Source of the DNA: Porticoccus litoralis
GTDB lineage: Bacteria; Pseudomonadota; Gammaproteobacteria; Pseudomonadales; Porticoccaceae
Direction of reading: 5' to 3'
Length of the DNA stretch: 64,000 nucleotides
NCBI RefSeq assembly: GCF_030676955.1
Contig: NZ_JAUUUU010000003.1
Location: 124,001 to 188,000, forward strand
Shown in pieces: positions 1 to 8,247 of this stretch. Every line of letters starts with the position of its first letter. Position 1 is the stretch's first letter. The notes beneath the pieces are model-generated. The model saw only the letters and a program-made list of their open reading frames with translations, did not search any database and was not told the origin of the DNA. The position numbers were made by a program, and so were the translations under genes.

Positions 1-1076
1 TAGGGAAGCTCCCAGATTTCGCCATCCCGCCGCTGTGCAAAACCTTTCTTGATGGCATCCTGATGGGAACCGGAAAAGGCGGTGAATACCAGTTCGCCAG
101 CATAGGGGTGACGGGGGTGCACGGGAATCTGATTGTATTCCTCCACTGTATGCCGAATCGTATCGATACGTGTAAAGTCCAGGCCCGGGTCCACTCCCTG
201 GCTATAGAGATTCAGGGCCAGCGTGACGATATCCACATTGCCGGTGCGCTCGCCGTTACCAAACAGGCAGCCTTCCACCCGGTCGGCGCCAGCCATTTGT
301 GCCAGCTCTGCCGCCGCCACGGCGGTACCGCGGTCATTGTGGGGATGTACACTGATAATAATGCTCTCCCGGTTAGCGAGGTTCCGGTCCATCCACTCGA
401 TCTGGTCAGCGTAGACATTAGGCGTGGCCATCTCCACCGTGGCAGGCAGGTTGAGGATCATCCTGTTCTCCGGTGTCGGCTGCCAGATGGCAGTTACCGC
501 ATCACACACCTCTTTCACCACTTCGAGTTCTGCACCGGAAAACACTTCAGGGGAGTATTCATACACCCATTCCGTCTCAGGGTACTGGCTGGAGTACTGC
601 CTGATCCAGCGGGTACCCTGCTCGGCAATGGCTTTCACACCGGCGATATCGGTGTTGTAGACAATGCGCCTGAACTGAGGTGCCACGGGGTTATACATAT
701 GAATAATCACCCGCCGGGCACCCTGCACCGCCTCAACGGTGCGCGCAATCAAGTCCTCCCGCGCCTGGGTCAACACCTCGATGGTGACGTCTTCGGGGAT
801 ACGGTTTTCCTCAATCAGGCGACGTACAAAATTAAACTCTGTCTCGGAGGCAGCGGGGAACGCCACTTCAATTTCCTTGAAGCCGATCTCAACCAGCATG
901 TCGAAAAAACGCAACTTGGTTTCCACCGACATGGGGTCAATCAGCGATTGATTGCCATCACGCAAATCGGTGCTCATCCAGATGGGTGGTTTTTCGATGG
1001 TGCGACCGGGCCAGCGGCGGTCATGCATTTGTACCGGGTCAAAGGCTCGGTATTTGCTGGCAGGGTTACTGATCAT
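1..1076 (-). CDS. leuA: 2-isopropylmalate synthase (3' end outside window)
   Basis: Catalyses the first committed step of leucine synthesis, condensing acetyl-CoA with 2-oxoisovalerate in the cytoplasm. The first 358 or so residues are inside the window; the gene continues past base 1, and the family is about 560 residues long. The N-terminal TIM barrel shows the metal and substrate motif STDLRDGNQ near residue 35 and the metal ligands in SVHPHNDRG near residue 240. The form TDLRDGNQ rather than DTTLRDGEQ marks the long LeuA type 2 found in pseudomonads, actinobacteria and yeast. ATG at 1076 is preceded by GGAGAG six bases upstream. The 225-base gap to the divergent Lrp-family gene holds a terminator-like hairpin and a possible leader peptide. 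Identity is read directly from a minus-strand translation that is open to the window edge. Confidence 0.96.
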   Translation of the reverse strand, partial: MISNPASKYRAFDPVQMHDRRWPGRTIEKPPIWMSTDLRDGNQSLIDPMSVETKLRFFDMLVEIGFKEIEVAFPAASETEFNFVRRLIEENRIPEDVTIEVLTQAREDLIARTVEAVQGARRVIIHMYNPVAPQFRRIVYNTDIAGVKAIAEQGTRWIRQYSSQYPETEWVYEYSPEVFSGAELEVVKEVCDAVTAIWQPTPENRMILNLPATVEMATPNVYADQIEWMDRNLANRESIIISVHPHNDRGTAVAAAELAQMAGADRVEGCLFGNGERTGNVDIVTLALNLYSQGVDPGLDFTRIDTIRHTVEEYNQIPVHPRHPYAGELVFTAFSGSHQDAIKKGFAQRRDGEIWELP

Positions 1077-1108
1077 AATGCTCTCCAAAGGCGGTTGTTT
1101 AACCCCTG

Positions 1109-1166
1109 AAAAAAAGCCGGTACCTGATTGCAGGCAAAGCGGGTAACCAGCCATTAACGGTACCGG
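1109..1166 (-). terminator. Terminator-like hairpin in the leuA leader (possible attenuator)
   Basis: Reading toward leuA, CCGGTACC (1166 to 1159) pairs with GGTACCGG (1124 to 1117), and the second arm is followed by C and seven T (1115 to 1109). The loop is 34 bases, longer than in a simple terminator, and contains a smaller CCTG-CAAT-CAGG stem that overlaps the second arm. Just upstream lies another hairpin, TGGGC-CAGAA-GCCCA (1181 to 1167). An 8-bp GC-rich stem with a T run placed between promoter and leuA start suggests transcription attenuation. This is inferred; alternative folds were judged by eye only. Confidence 0.55.
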
Positions 1167-1191
1167 TGGGCTTCTGGCCCATTTCTTTTTC

Positions 1192-1239
1192 TCAGGACAG
1201 GGTCAGTTTAATGCGCACGAAGAACAATTTTATTGCCAT
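1192..1239 (-). CDS. Possible leuA leader peptide, 15 codons
   Basis: A short frame MAIKLFFVRIKLTLS lies in the leuA leader and ends 11 bases before the first of the two leader hairpins. Six of its 15 residues are Leu, Ile or Val. Position and content fit a leader peptide whose translation senses branched-chain amino acids. Against it, the Leu codons are not in a tandem run as in the enteric leu leader, and no convincing ribosome site precedes the ATG. It could be a chance frame. Confidence 0.28.
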   Translation of the reverse strand: MAIKLFFVRIKLTLS

Positions 1240-1269
1240 TTATATGTTGATTTATCTTGTTTGCGCAAT

Positions 1270-1299
1270 AATATACTTCATATACAAACTATTGAGCAA
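1270..1299 (-). promoter_or_regulatory. Candidate leuA promoter
   Basis: On the minus strand TTGCTC (1299 to 1294) and TATATT (1275 to 1270) are separated by 18 bases, which would start a leader RNA of about 185 bases reaching leuA. On the plus strand TTGATT (1247-1252) and TAATAT (1269-1274), 16 bases apart, could serve the Lrp-family gene, so the two promoters would overlap. Matches to the sigma-70 consensus are partial. Confidence 0.3.
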
Positions 1300-1302
1300 T
1301 TT

Positions 1303-1764
1303 ATGGAATACGATCACTTTGACAGGGCAATTCTTCGCAAGTTACAGCGGGATGGCCGCATCTCCAATCAGGACCTGGCGGAATCCGTTAATCTGTCCCC
1401 TTCCCCCTGCCTGCGCCGGGTGCGCCGCCTGGAAGAGGAAGGTGTGATTGTGGGCTATACCGCGCGTCTTAACGCCCGCAAGCTGGGGCTTAAATTGATG
1501 GCGTTTATCCAGATCAGCATGGACAAGCACACACCTGAGCGCTTTGCCGGGTTTGAGTCCGCCGTGGCCAATTACCCTGAAGTTCTTGAGTGCCACCTGA
1601 TCACCGGCCAAGCCGCAGATTACCAGCTGAAGGTGGTAGTGGAGGATATGGATGGGTACCAGCAATTCCTGCTGAACAAGATTACCCGAATCGAAGGCGT
1701 TACCGGTGTTCAGTCCTCATTTGTGCTGAAATCACCTCAAAATACCTCTGTGTTACCGGTGTAA
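1303..1764 (+). CDS. Lrp/AsnC family transcriptional regulator
   Basis: A 153-residue protein, the usual length for Lrp/AsnC regulators. Residues 3-60 form the winged helix-turn-helix, with LRKLQRDGRISNQDLAE and the recognition-helix region LSPSPCLRRVRRLEEEG. Residues 68-140 are the RAM ligand-sensing domain, with LECHLITGQADYQLKV-like spacing. An upstream in-frame TTG at 1261 would add 14 residues, but ATG 1303 starts where the family starts. It lies 164 bases before putA on the same strand and diverges from leuA. Members of this family control proline catabolism in several proteobacteria (PutR in Rhodobacter and Agrobacterium), and the PutA here lacks its own repressor domain, so control of putA is the best guess; leuA or a branched-chain pathway is the alternative. 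Confidence 0.93.
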   Translation: MEYDHFDRAILRKLQRDGRISNQDLAESVNLSPSPCLRRVRRLEEEGVIVGYTARLNARKLGLKLMAFIQISMDKHTPERFAGFESAVANYPEVLECHLITGQAADYQLKVVVEDMDGYQQFLLNKITRIEGVTGVQSSFVLKSPQNTSVLPV

Positions 1765-1928
1765 GCCAAGAGCATTTGTTCGACTTCTAGCACCGTTTCA
1801 AACACTTATAATTTCAGTCTCTTTGGTGTTTCTGCCGTTTATCAAGTGAGTTTTGCCGGTAAATCCTGTCGAAACCTGTCTCAACCCGATCCATACTAAG
1901 TTCATGTTACCTGCAAGTATGGGCACGT

Positions 1929-4900
1929 ATGTCTCTCACTGATCTCAGAACCCGGATACAAGCAGCGACCTGTGCTGACGAACAGGCCTGTGTTGATGAG
2001 CTGATCGCTTCAACCGTGATGGATGATCAGCAACAGCAGGCGTCTCTGGCCATGGCCCGCCAACTTGTCGCTGCCTGCCGCAAGGATGAACAGCGTAAGG
2101 GTACGCTGGAATCGTTTCTTCAGGAGTTTGGGCTGTCAAACCGCGAAGGCATCGCCCTGATGTGCCTGGCCGAAGCTCTGTTGCGGGTTCCCGACGAGGC
2201 CACCGCGGATAAATTGATCGCGGAAAAATTGCGAGAAGGGGACTGGGCCAGCCACCGAGGGCACTCCGAGTCCCTGTTTGTTAACGCCTCTGTGTGGGGG
2301 TTGATGTTAACGGGCGACGTATTAACCCTGGAGCAAGAGATCACGGAAGATCCACCCGGGTGGCTGAAACGGCTGGTCAACCGCCTTGGAGAGCCAGTGG
2401 TCCGGAAAGCCATGGTACAAGCCATGCGGATCATGGGTAGCCAGTATGTAATGGGACGCACGCTCCCGGAGGCCATGTCTCGAGGCCACAGGGAATCATC
2501 CGTCTGTGTACGCTTCTCCTTCGATATGCTTGGCGAGGGCGCCAGAACCGAGGCCGACGCCAAGCGCTATTTTGAGGCGTATGCAGAGGCCATTCGGCAA
2601 CTTGGCGAAGCGAGTGGTGGGGACTCCCCCGACCGGGCAGATGGTATTTCCGTGAAATTATCTGCCCTGCACCCACGCTACCAGTTCAGTCAGCGCCAGA
2701 CCGTTATGACGGTTCTACTGGATCGCTTGCGCACCCTGGCCCTGGCCGCCAGAAACTACCAGATTGGCCTCAGCATCGATGCAGAAGAAGCCTCTCGCCT
2801 GGAGTTATCTCTGGATCTTTTTGAAGCCTTGGCACGGGATCCGGCATTACAGGGCTGGCAGGGTCTTGGCTTTGTGCTTCAGGCTTATCAGAAACGCGCT
2901 CCACTGGTGGCCCAGTGGCTGATCCAACTGGCAAAGGATACCCATCGCCAGTTTATGGTGAGACTGGTCAAGGGTGCCTACTGGGATACCGAGATCAAAC
3001 TCGCCCAGGAAGCCGGCCTCGCTGATTACCCGGTATTCACTCGTAAGGTGAATACCGATTATTGCTATCTGCATTGCACCAACGTGCTGCTGTCCAGCCC
3101 CGACTACATCTATCCACAGTTCGCCACTCACAATGCGCAAACGGTCGCAGCCATACTGCAACTGGCGGGTGAGGCTCGATTTGAATTGCAGCGGCTGCAT
3201 GGCATGGGTGATTTGCTCTACCGTCAACTGCAGCAGCACCTTGAGCACGCGGGAGGCCAGATGCCTCCAGTGCGGGTTTATGCGCCGGTGGGCCAGCACC
3301 GGGAATTACTACCTTACCTGGTAAGACGGTTACTGGAAAATGGCGCCAACAGTTCGTTTGTAAACCGCCTGCTCGACCAGAAGGTCCCCGTTGAGGAACT
3401 GGTGCAGCCCCTGTTGCCTCAGGTGCTATCGTCGGCCACCCGCAGGCACCCCCATATACCCAGGCCGGTTGACCTGTACCAGAATTCAGCGGCACACCGC
3501 AGCAATTCCCCTGGCATTGACCTCAACAATCCCCTGGAAGTTAACGTCCTGCTCGAAGCCATATCAGAGTCAGATACCGTTGATTGGCGTGCCGGACCCA
3601 TCATTAATGGCCAGCTGCGACCGGGATCTCTGCAACCCCTGCACTCCCCCGCTGATGGAACAACCATTGGTTTCGCCAGCGACAGCACGGGCGAAGATGT
3701 CGAGAATGCCCTTGAGTCAGCGCGCCAGGCTCAACCCCGCTGGGACCTTCTGGGCGGCCGGGCACGGGCCGACACACTGGAGCGGGTTGCGACGGTGCTG
3801 GCAGAAGCGTTCTATTCTCTGGTGACACTGATCGTGCGAGAAGCCGGTCGAACCCTTGCCGATGCCATTGCCGAGGTGCGAGAGGCGATTGATTTCTGCC
3901 GCTACCATGCCCACCAGGCCCGGCAACAGTTTGGCGAACCAGTCACGCTGGCAGGGCCCACCGGCGAGGACAATCGGCTCAGTCTCCATGGCCGCGGTGT
4001 GTTTCTCTGCATCAGTCCGTGGAATTTTCCACTGGCCATCTTTACAGGACAGGTTACCGCCGCACTGGCTGCTGGCAACGCAGTGATCGCCAAACCGGCC
4101 TGTCAAACACCCTTGGTGGCGGCGCTGGCCACACAACTGTTTCACCGGGCGGGAGTTCCAGGGGATGTGCTTCAGCTATTGCCCGGTGATGGCAAAGCAC
4201 TTGGCGACCTTCTCTTACCCGACCCGCGCATTGCCGGTGTCGCGTTCACCGGTTCAACGGCCACAGCCCATATCATTCAACGCACACTGGCGGAGAGAAA
4301 TGGGGCGATTGTTCCCCTGATTGCTGAAACCGGTGGGCAGAATGTCATGCTGGTGGATTCCACGGCGCTGCCAGAACAGGTCGTTGATGACATCATTCGC
4401 TCCGCCTTTCTCAGTGCCGGACAGCGCTGCTCAGCACTTCGTGTGCTGTTTGTGCAGGACGATATTGCCGATACGCTTCTGCATACACTGACCGGAGCGA
4501 TGCAGGAACTGCAGTTGGGAGATCCGAGCTTGCTGTGTACCGATATTGGCCCGGTGATTGATCGGGTGGCCCGGGACAGACTCCAGGCCCACATTGAACG
4601 AATGACCAAAGAAGCCAAACTGCTCGCCAGGTTGTCACCCCCATCAAACCTAAGCGGATACTTTGTGGCACCTCACCTGTTCGAGATTGAGCATCTGTCA
4701 CAGTTAAACGAAGAAGTATTTGGCCCGATTCTGCATGTGATCCGTTACCGGGCAGAAGCACTGGACGAGGTAATCGACCAGATTAATGCCTGCGGCTACG
4801 GGCTGACGCTGGGAATCCACAGCCGAATCCGCGGCTTTGCCGAGCAGGTATTCCAGCGCACCCAGGTGGGCAATACCTATATCAATCGTAATATGGTGGG

Positions 4901-5066
4901 TGCAGTTGTGGGCTGCCAGCCTTTCGGTGGTTGCGGCCTGTCCGGAACCGGCCCGAAAGCCGGCGGGCCTCATTACCTGACTGCGTTCGCCATCGAAAAA
5001 GTACGCAGTGAAAATATTACCGCCCGAGGAGGAAATACCGCACTGTTTGGTTTACCCGACGATTAG
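1929..5066 (+). CDS. putA: Bifunctional proline dehydrogenase / delta-1-pyrroline-5-carboxylate dehydrogenase
   Basis: Oxidises proline to glutamate: the FAD-dependent proline dehydrogenase passes electrons to quinone at the membrane, and the NAD-dependent aldehyde dehydrogenase finishes the reaction. At 1045 residues it lacks the N-terminal ribbon-helix-helix DNA-binding domain of the E. coli protein (1320 residues), so it should not act as its own repressor. The PRODH barrel spans about residues 170-470 (RLVKGAYWDTEIK; RRLLENGANSSFVNRL). The dehydrogenase domain covers about 560-1035, with catalytic Cys834 in AGQRCSALR and Glu800 in IAETGGQN. ATG 1929 has no good ribosome site; a TATAAT at 1807-1812 may belong to its promoter. 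The adjacent Lrp-family gene is the likely regulator. Confidence 0.97.
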   Translation: MSLTDLRTRIQAATCADEQACVDELIASTVMDDQQQQASLAMARQLVAACRKDEQRKGTLESFLQEFGLSNREGIALMCLAEALLRVPDEATADKLIAEKLREGDWASHRGHSESLFVNASVWGLMLTGDVLTLEQEITEDPPGWLKRLVNRLGEPVVRKAMVQAMRIMGSQYVMGRTLPEAMSRGHRESSVCVRFSFDMLGEGARTEADAKRYFEAYAEAIRQLGEASGGDSPDRADGISVKLSALHPRYQFSQRQTVMTVLLDRLRTLALAARNYQIGLSIDAEEASRLELSLDLFEALARDPALQGWQGLGFVLQAYQKRAPLVAQWLIQLAKDTHRQFMVRLVKGAYWDTEIKLAQEAGLADYPVFTRKVNTDYCYLHCTNVLLSSPDYIYPQFATHNAQTVAAILQLAGEARFELQRLHGMGDLLYRQLQQHLEHAGGQMPPVRVYAPVGQHRELLPYLVRRLLENGANSSFVNRLLDQKVPVEELVQPLLPQVLSSATRRHPHIPRPVDLYQNSAAHRSNSPGIDLNNPLEVNVLLEAISESDTVDWRAGPIINGQLRPGSLQPLHSPADGTTIGFASDSTGEDVENALESARQAQPRWDLLGGRARADTLERVATVLAEAFYSLVTLIVREAGRTLADAIAEVREAIDFCRYHAHQARQQFGEPVTLAGPTGEDNRLSLHGRGVFLCISPWNFPLAIFTGQVTAALAAGNAVIAKPACQTPLVAALATQLFHRAGVPGDVLQLLPGDGKALGDLLLPDPRIAGVAFTGSTATAHIIQRTLAERNGAIVPLIAETGGQNVMLVDSTALPEQVVDDIIRSAFLSAGQRCSALRVLFVQDDIADTLLHTLTGAMQELQLGDPSLLCTDIGPVIDRVARDRLQAHIERMTKEAKLLARLSPPSNLSGYFVAPHLFEIEHLSQLNEEVFGPILHVIRYRAEALDEVIDQINACGYGLTLGIHSRIRGFAEQVFQRTQVGNTYINRNMVGAVVGCQPFGGCGLSGTGPKAGGPHYLTAFAIEKVRSENITARGGNTALFGLPDD

Positions 5067-5075
5067 CTCCGCCCA

Positions 5076-5843
5076 TCAGCGACTGCTAAACGTCGGGTCA
5101 CGACCCTCGCGACGCGCCAGTAATCCTTCTTTCAGATCACCGGAGGTATGACAGCGCTCAATCTGAATCAGCGCCTTGGCCAGGTCCAGATTGCCATCGG
5201 CCATCTGATCACAAAGCTGCTTCATGGTTGCAACGGTCAGCGGGGATAATGGCAACAGACTTTCCACCAGCTTCATGGTTTCCGTCTCCAGCTGATCCTG
5301 AAGCACCAGATGGGTGAGGTAACCCACCCGCAGCAGCGTTTCCGACTCCAGTATTTCCGAAGAGATCAGAATGCGCTTGGCCGTGGTCACACCCAGCCGC
5401 TTCACATACCGGCGAATACCGTTCATGGGATAGCAGAGGCCGATTTCCGCTGCCGGCACCTTGAGACGCATGCCGTGCACACCGATACGATAATCGCAGC
5501 ACAGGCCTAGCTCGGAACCGCCACCGTAGACACTGCCGTTAAGCGCACAGACCACCGGCATTGGCATCTCAGCCAATCGATCGGTTAGGGTTTCGAATTT
5601 TTCGCCCGTCATATCACCGGAAGACATCTGCCCCAAAGAGGCACCGGCACAGAAGGTTTTTTCACCCTGGCCCGTAATTACCAGCACGCGGATGTTCTTG
5701 TTGGCTTCCACACGATTCAGGCAGTCGATAAAGAGGTCAATGCCCTGGGCCGTCAGCGAATTGTGTTTGGCGGGATTGTTGAGAAGGATGCGGGCTACCG
5801 CTCCATCCATGGATAATAAAACCGGGTCATCTGAATTACTCAT
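5076..5843 (-). CDS. Enoyl-CoA hydratase/isomerase (crotonase) family protein
   Basis: A 255-residue crotonase-fold protein. The oxyanion-hole regions are visible as FCAGASLGQM near residue 65 and NGSVYGGGSELGLCCDYRI near residue 105. Glutamates that could act as acid/base are kept in GGGSELGL and in PAAEIGLCYP. These features support a CoA-thioester hydratase or isomerase, but substrate cannot be told from sequence. It lies 34 bases downstream of the carbonic anhydrase gene on the same strand and may be co-transcribed. It converges on putA with only nine bases between stop codons and no obvious terminator. Confidence 0.88.
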   Translation of the reverse strand: MSNSDDPVLLSMDGAVARILLNNPAKHNSLTAQGIDLFIDCLNRVEANKNIRVLVITGQGEKTFCAGASLGQMSSGDMTGEKFETLTDRLAEMPMPVVCALNGSVYGGGSELGLCCDYRIGVHGMRLKVPAAEIGLCYPMNGIRRYVKRLGVTTAKRILISSEILESETLLRVGYLTHLVLQDQLETETMKLVESLLPLSPLTVATMKQLCDQMADGNLDLAKALIQIERCHTSGDLKEGLLARREGRDPTFSSR

Positions 5844-5877
5844 TTTACAGCCTTCCCAATGTAGGATTCAGGAGTGT

Positions 5878-6534
5878 TCAGCTTGATGTTGCATAGCGGT
5901 GTTTAATTTTTTCCACCGCTGCATGGTAGACGCTGCGGATTTCCTCGCGGCAATTAATATTAACTTCCAGATCCCGCAGCAGTCCATCACCAATGCCGTA
6001 GATCCAGCCGTGCACCGTCAGTTCCTGGCCGCGTGCCCAGGCATCCTTGATGATGTTGGTTTTGGAAACATTCACCACACCTTCAATCACGTTGAGCTCG
6101 CACACCTGGTTGATCATGGCGTCCTTGTCACAACCATCGCTGAGGTAGGTCTGATGGATGTACTGAACATCCTGCACATTCAGTAGCCAGTGGTCGATCA
6201 GACCGAGGTGTTGTTTTTCAACCGCCGCTTTAACACCGCCACAGCCATAGTGACCACACACTATCACGTGTTTTACCTTGAGATATTCCACGGCATATTG
6301 CATCACTGACAGGCAGTTGAGATCGCTGTGAACCACGATGTTGGCCACATTACGATGGACAAATAGTTCGCCAGGCATCAGACCGACAATTTCATTGGCG
6401 GGTACCCGGCTGTCGGAACAGCCGATCCACAAATATTCTGGAGCCTGCTGTTTGGATAGGCGCTCAAAAAACGTGGGATCTGCCTGAGTCATGGCTTCAG
6501 CCCACTCTATATTCTTTCTGAACAATTCTTTCAA
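5878..6534 (-). CDS. can: Beta-class carbonic anhydrase
   Basis: Interconverts CO2 and bicarbonate, supplying bicarbonate to carboxylases. The 218 residues match E. coli Can (220) in length. Zinc ligands are clear: Cys and Asp in WIGCSDSRVPANEI near residue 40, and His and Cys in VCGHYGCGGVKAAVE near residue 98. The start is a TTG with GGAG eight bases upstream, in line with several other TTG starts in this window. Downstream it is followed closely by the crotonase gene. Confidence 0.95.
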   Translation of the reverse strand: MKELFRKNIEWAEAMTQADPTFFERLSKQQAPEYLWIGCSDSRVPANEIVGLMPGELFVHRNVANIVVHSDLNCLSVMQYAVEYLKVKHVIVCGHYGCGGVKAAVEKQHLGLIDHWLLNVQDVQYIHQTYLSDGCDKDAMINQVCELNVIEGVVNVSKTNIIKDAWARGQELTVHGWIYGIGDGLLRDLEVNINCREEIRSVYHAAVEKIKHRYATSS

Positions 6535-6593
6535 CGGGATTTCTCCAGGCAGGACAATCGATGGGAGGCTCAGTTTACGACCTATTGAAATAC

Positions 6594-6622
6594 AAAAAAA
6601 CCGGACAATTTGTCCGGTTTTT
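6594..6622 (-). terminator. Intrinsic terminator after phoU
   Basis: CCGGAC (6601-6606) and GTCCGG (6612-6617) form a stem with a five-base loop, flanked by seven A on one side and five T on the other. It is placed 24 bases past the phoU stop and would end the pst-phoU transcript. Its symmetry allows function in both directions, but no plus-strand gene needs it. Confidence 0.85.
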
Positions 6623-6645
6623 GTCTGGCGAAAACAGGGTTATTG

Positions 6646-7338
6646 CTAGGCGTCTGGGCCCCGATGGCGGATATCCCGCCCCTGTACCAGGTAAACAATG
6701 TGTTCACAGATATTTTTAGCATGATCACCCACGCGCTCCAGTGAGCGCAAGGCCCACAGAATATTCATGGATCGGGAAATACTGCGAGGATCTTCCATCA
6801 TATAAGTGATCATTTCCCGCAATGCCGACTTGTAGTCCATGTCCACCTGCCGGTCCTCTTTCATGGTCGCGATAGCCGCTTCGGCATCAAACCGGGAAAA
6901 CGCATCGAGGGAATCATTAAGCATTTTGCGCACGCAGTTGCCGATATGCCGCACTTCGGTATAGCCCCGGGGGGCCTCACCCTCCTCCGAGAGCTTGATG
7001 GCCATTTTGGCAATTTTCTGGGCCTCGTCGCCTATGCGCTCCAGATCACGGATGGTTTTTGATACTGCTGTCACCAGTCGCAGATCGCTGGCCGCTGGCT
7101 GACGGCGGGCGATCAGCGTGGTACAGGTTTCGTCGATATCCATTTCCATTTCATCAATGCGTGATTCCACTTCAATCACTCTTTCCGCCAATCGGCTGTC
7201 CGCATCTTCCAGAGCGCGGATGGCATCACCCACCTGCATTTCCACCAGGCCACCCATTTCCAGCATGCTGGTTTTGATTTCCTCCAGGTCTTCATTGAAT
7301 TGCCTGGAGATATGCTGGTCGAGATTTAATTTGTCCAT
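6646..7338 (-). CDS. phoU: Phosphate transport accessory protein PhoU
   Basis: A 230-residue cytoplasmic protein made of two PhoU three-helix repeats, roughly residues 15-105 and 115-210. The metal-binding type motifs appear as ExxxD spacing in ISRQFNEDLEEIK, in SRIDEMEMDIDE, and in DLERIGDEAQKIA and SLERVGDHAKNICEH. PhoU links the PstSCAB transporter to the PhoR kinase and shuts the Pho regulon when phosphate is sufficient. It is the last gene of pstSCAB-phoU, 12 bases after pstB, with AGGAG before its ATG. phoR and phoB are not in the window. Confidence 0.97.
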   Translation of the reverse strand: MDKLNLDQHISRQFNEDLEEIKTSMLEMGGLVEMQVGDAIRALEDADSRLAERVIEVESRIDEMEMDIDETCTTLIARRQPAASDLRLVTAVSKTIRDLERIGDEAQKIAKMAIKLSEEGEAPRGYTEVRHIGNCVRKMLNDSLDAFSRFDAEAAIATMKEDRQVDMDYKSALREMITYMMEDPRSISRSMNILWALRSLERVGDHAKNICEHIVYLVQGRDIRHRGPDA

Positions 7339-7350
7339 TGATCGCTCCTG

Positions 7351-8226
7351 TTAACCAAAACGCCCGGTGATATAGGCTTCTGTCAGTGCATGTTCCGGTG
7401 CGGTGAAGACTTTTTCCGTGTCGTTGACTTCGACCAAGTGTCCGAGGTGAAAATAGGCCGTGCGGTGGGAAACACGGGCTGCCTGCTGCATTGAGTGGGT
7501 CACAATGGCAATGGTGTAATTTTCTGACAATTCGGCAATTAACTCTTCAATTTTTGCAGTGGCAATAGGGTCCAGTGCCGAACAGGGCTCATCCATCAGG
7601 ATCACTTCCGGGCTGATAGCGATGGCACGCGCAATACAGAGACGCTGTTGCTGACCACCGGACAGGCCTGTGCCCGGTTGATCCAGGCGATCTTTCACTT
7701 CTTCCCACAAACCGGCTCGACGCAGGCTATTTTCAACAATTTCATCCAACTCTGCACGCCGACTGGCCAACCCGTGTAAACGAGGGCCATAGGAGACGTT
7801 GTCATAAATGGATTTAGGGAACGGGTTAGGTTTCTGGAACACCATGCCGACTCTTGCACGCAGTGCCACCGGGTCCATTTTGGCGGCGTAAATATCTTCT
7901 CCATCCAGGCTCAATTCACCATGAACCCGACAGCTTTCCACCGTGTCATTCATACGGTTAATACTGCGCAGGAAAGTGGATTTACCACAGCCCGAAGGAC
8001 CAATCATGGCAATCACTTCATTCTGGCCAATATCCACATTGACATTGTAAATCGCCTGCTTATCCCCATAGAACACATCCACGTTGCGCATGGACATTTT
8101 GGGATTTTTGACGAAAGGCTCACCAATGGCCTGTTCGGGATAATCCATGGCATCCGGCCCGGTCTGCTTGGCTGTAGCCTTTTTTTCTAACATTGTTGCT
8201 GTGTCTGTTACCAATTTGCTCACCAT
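7351..8226 (-). CDS. pstB: Phosphate ABC transporter ATP-binding protein PstB
   Basis: ATPase of the high-affinity phosphate importer. The 291 residues carry Walker A GPSGCGKST near residue 78, the ABC signature LSGGQQQR near 188, Walker B VILMDEP near 207 followed by the D-loop SALDP, and the switch His in IVTHSMQQ. A leader of about 35 residues precedes the family-typical start (KMSMRNVDVFYGDKQAI), as in Pseudomonas PstB. It lies 21 bases after pstA and 12 before phoU. Confidence 0.97.
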   Translation of the reverse strand: MVSKLVTDTATMLEKKATAKQTGPDAMDYPEQAIGEPFVKNPKMSMRNVDVFYGDKQAIYNVNVDIGQNEVIAMIGPSGCGKSTFLRSINRMNDTVESCRVHGELSLDGEDIYAAKMDPVALRARVGMVFQKPNPFPKSIYDNVSYGPRLHGLASRRAELDEIVENSLRRAGLWEEVKDRLDQPGTGLSGGQQQRLCIARAIAISPEVILMDEPCSALDPIATAKIEELIAELSENYTIAIVTHSMQQAARVSHRTAYFHLGHLVEVNDTEKVFTAPEHALTEAYITGRFG

Positions 8227-8247
8227 TATCAGTCCGTCCTGAATAGG

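Noticed and set aside
63..1109. 348-codon open frame on the plus strand
   Set aside because: It is antisense to leuA, whose minus-strand translation gives clear LeuA motifs through the whole stretch.
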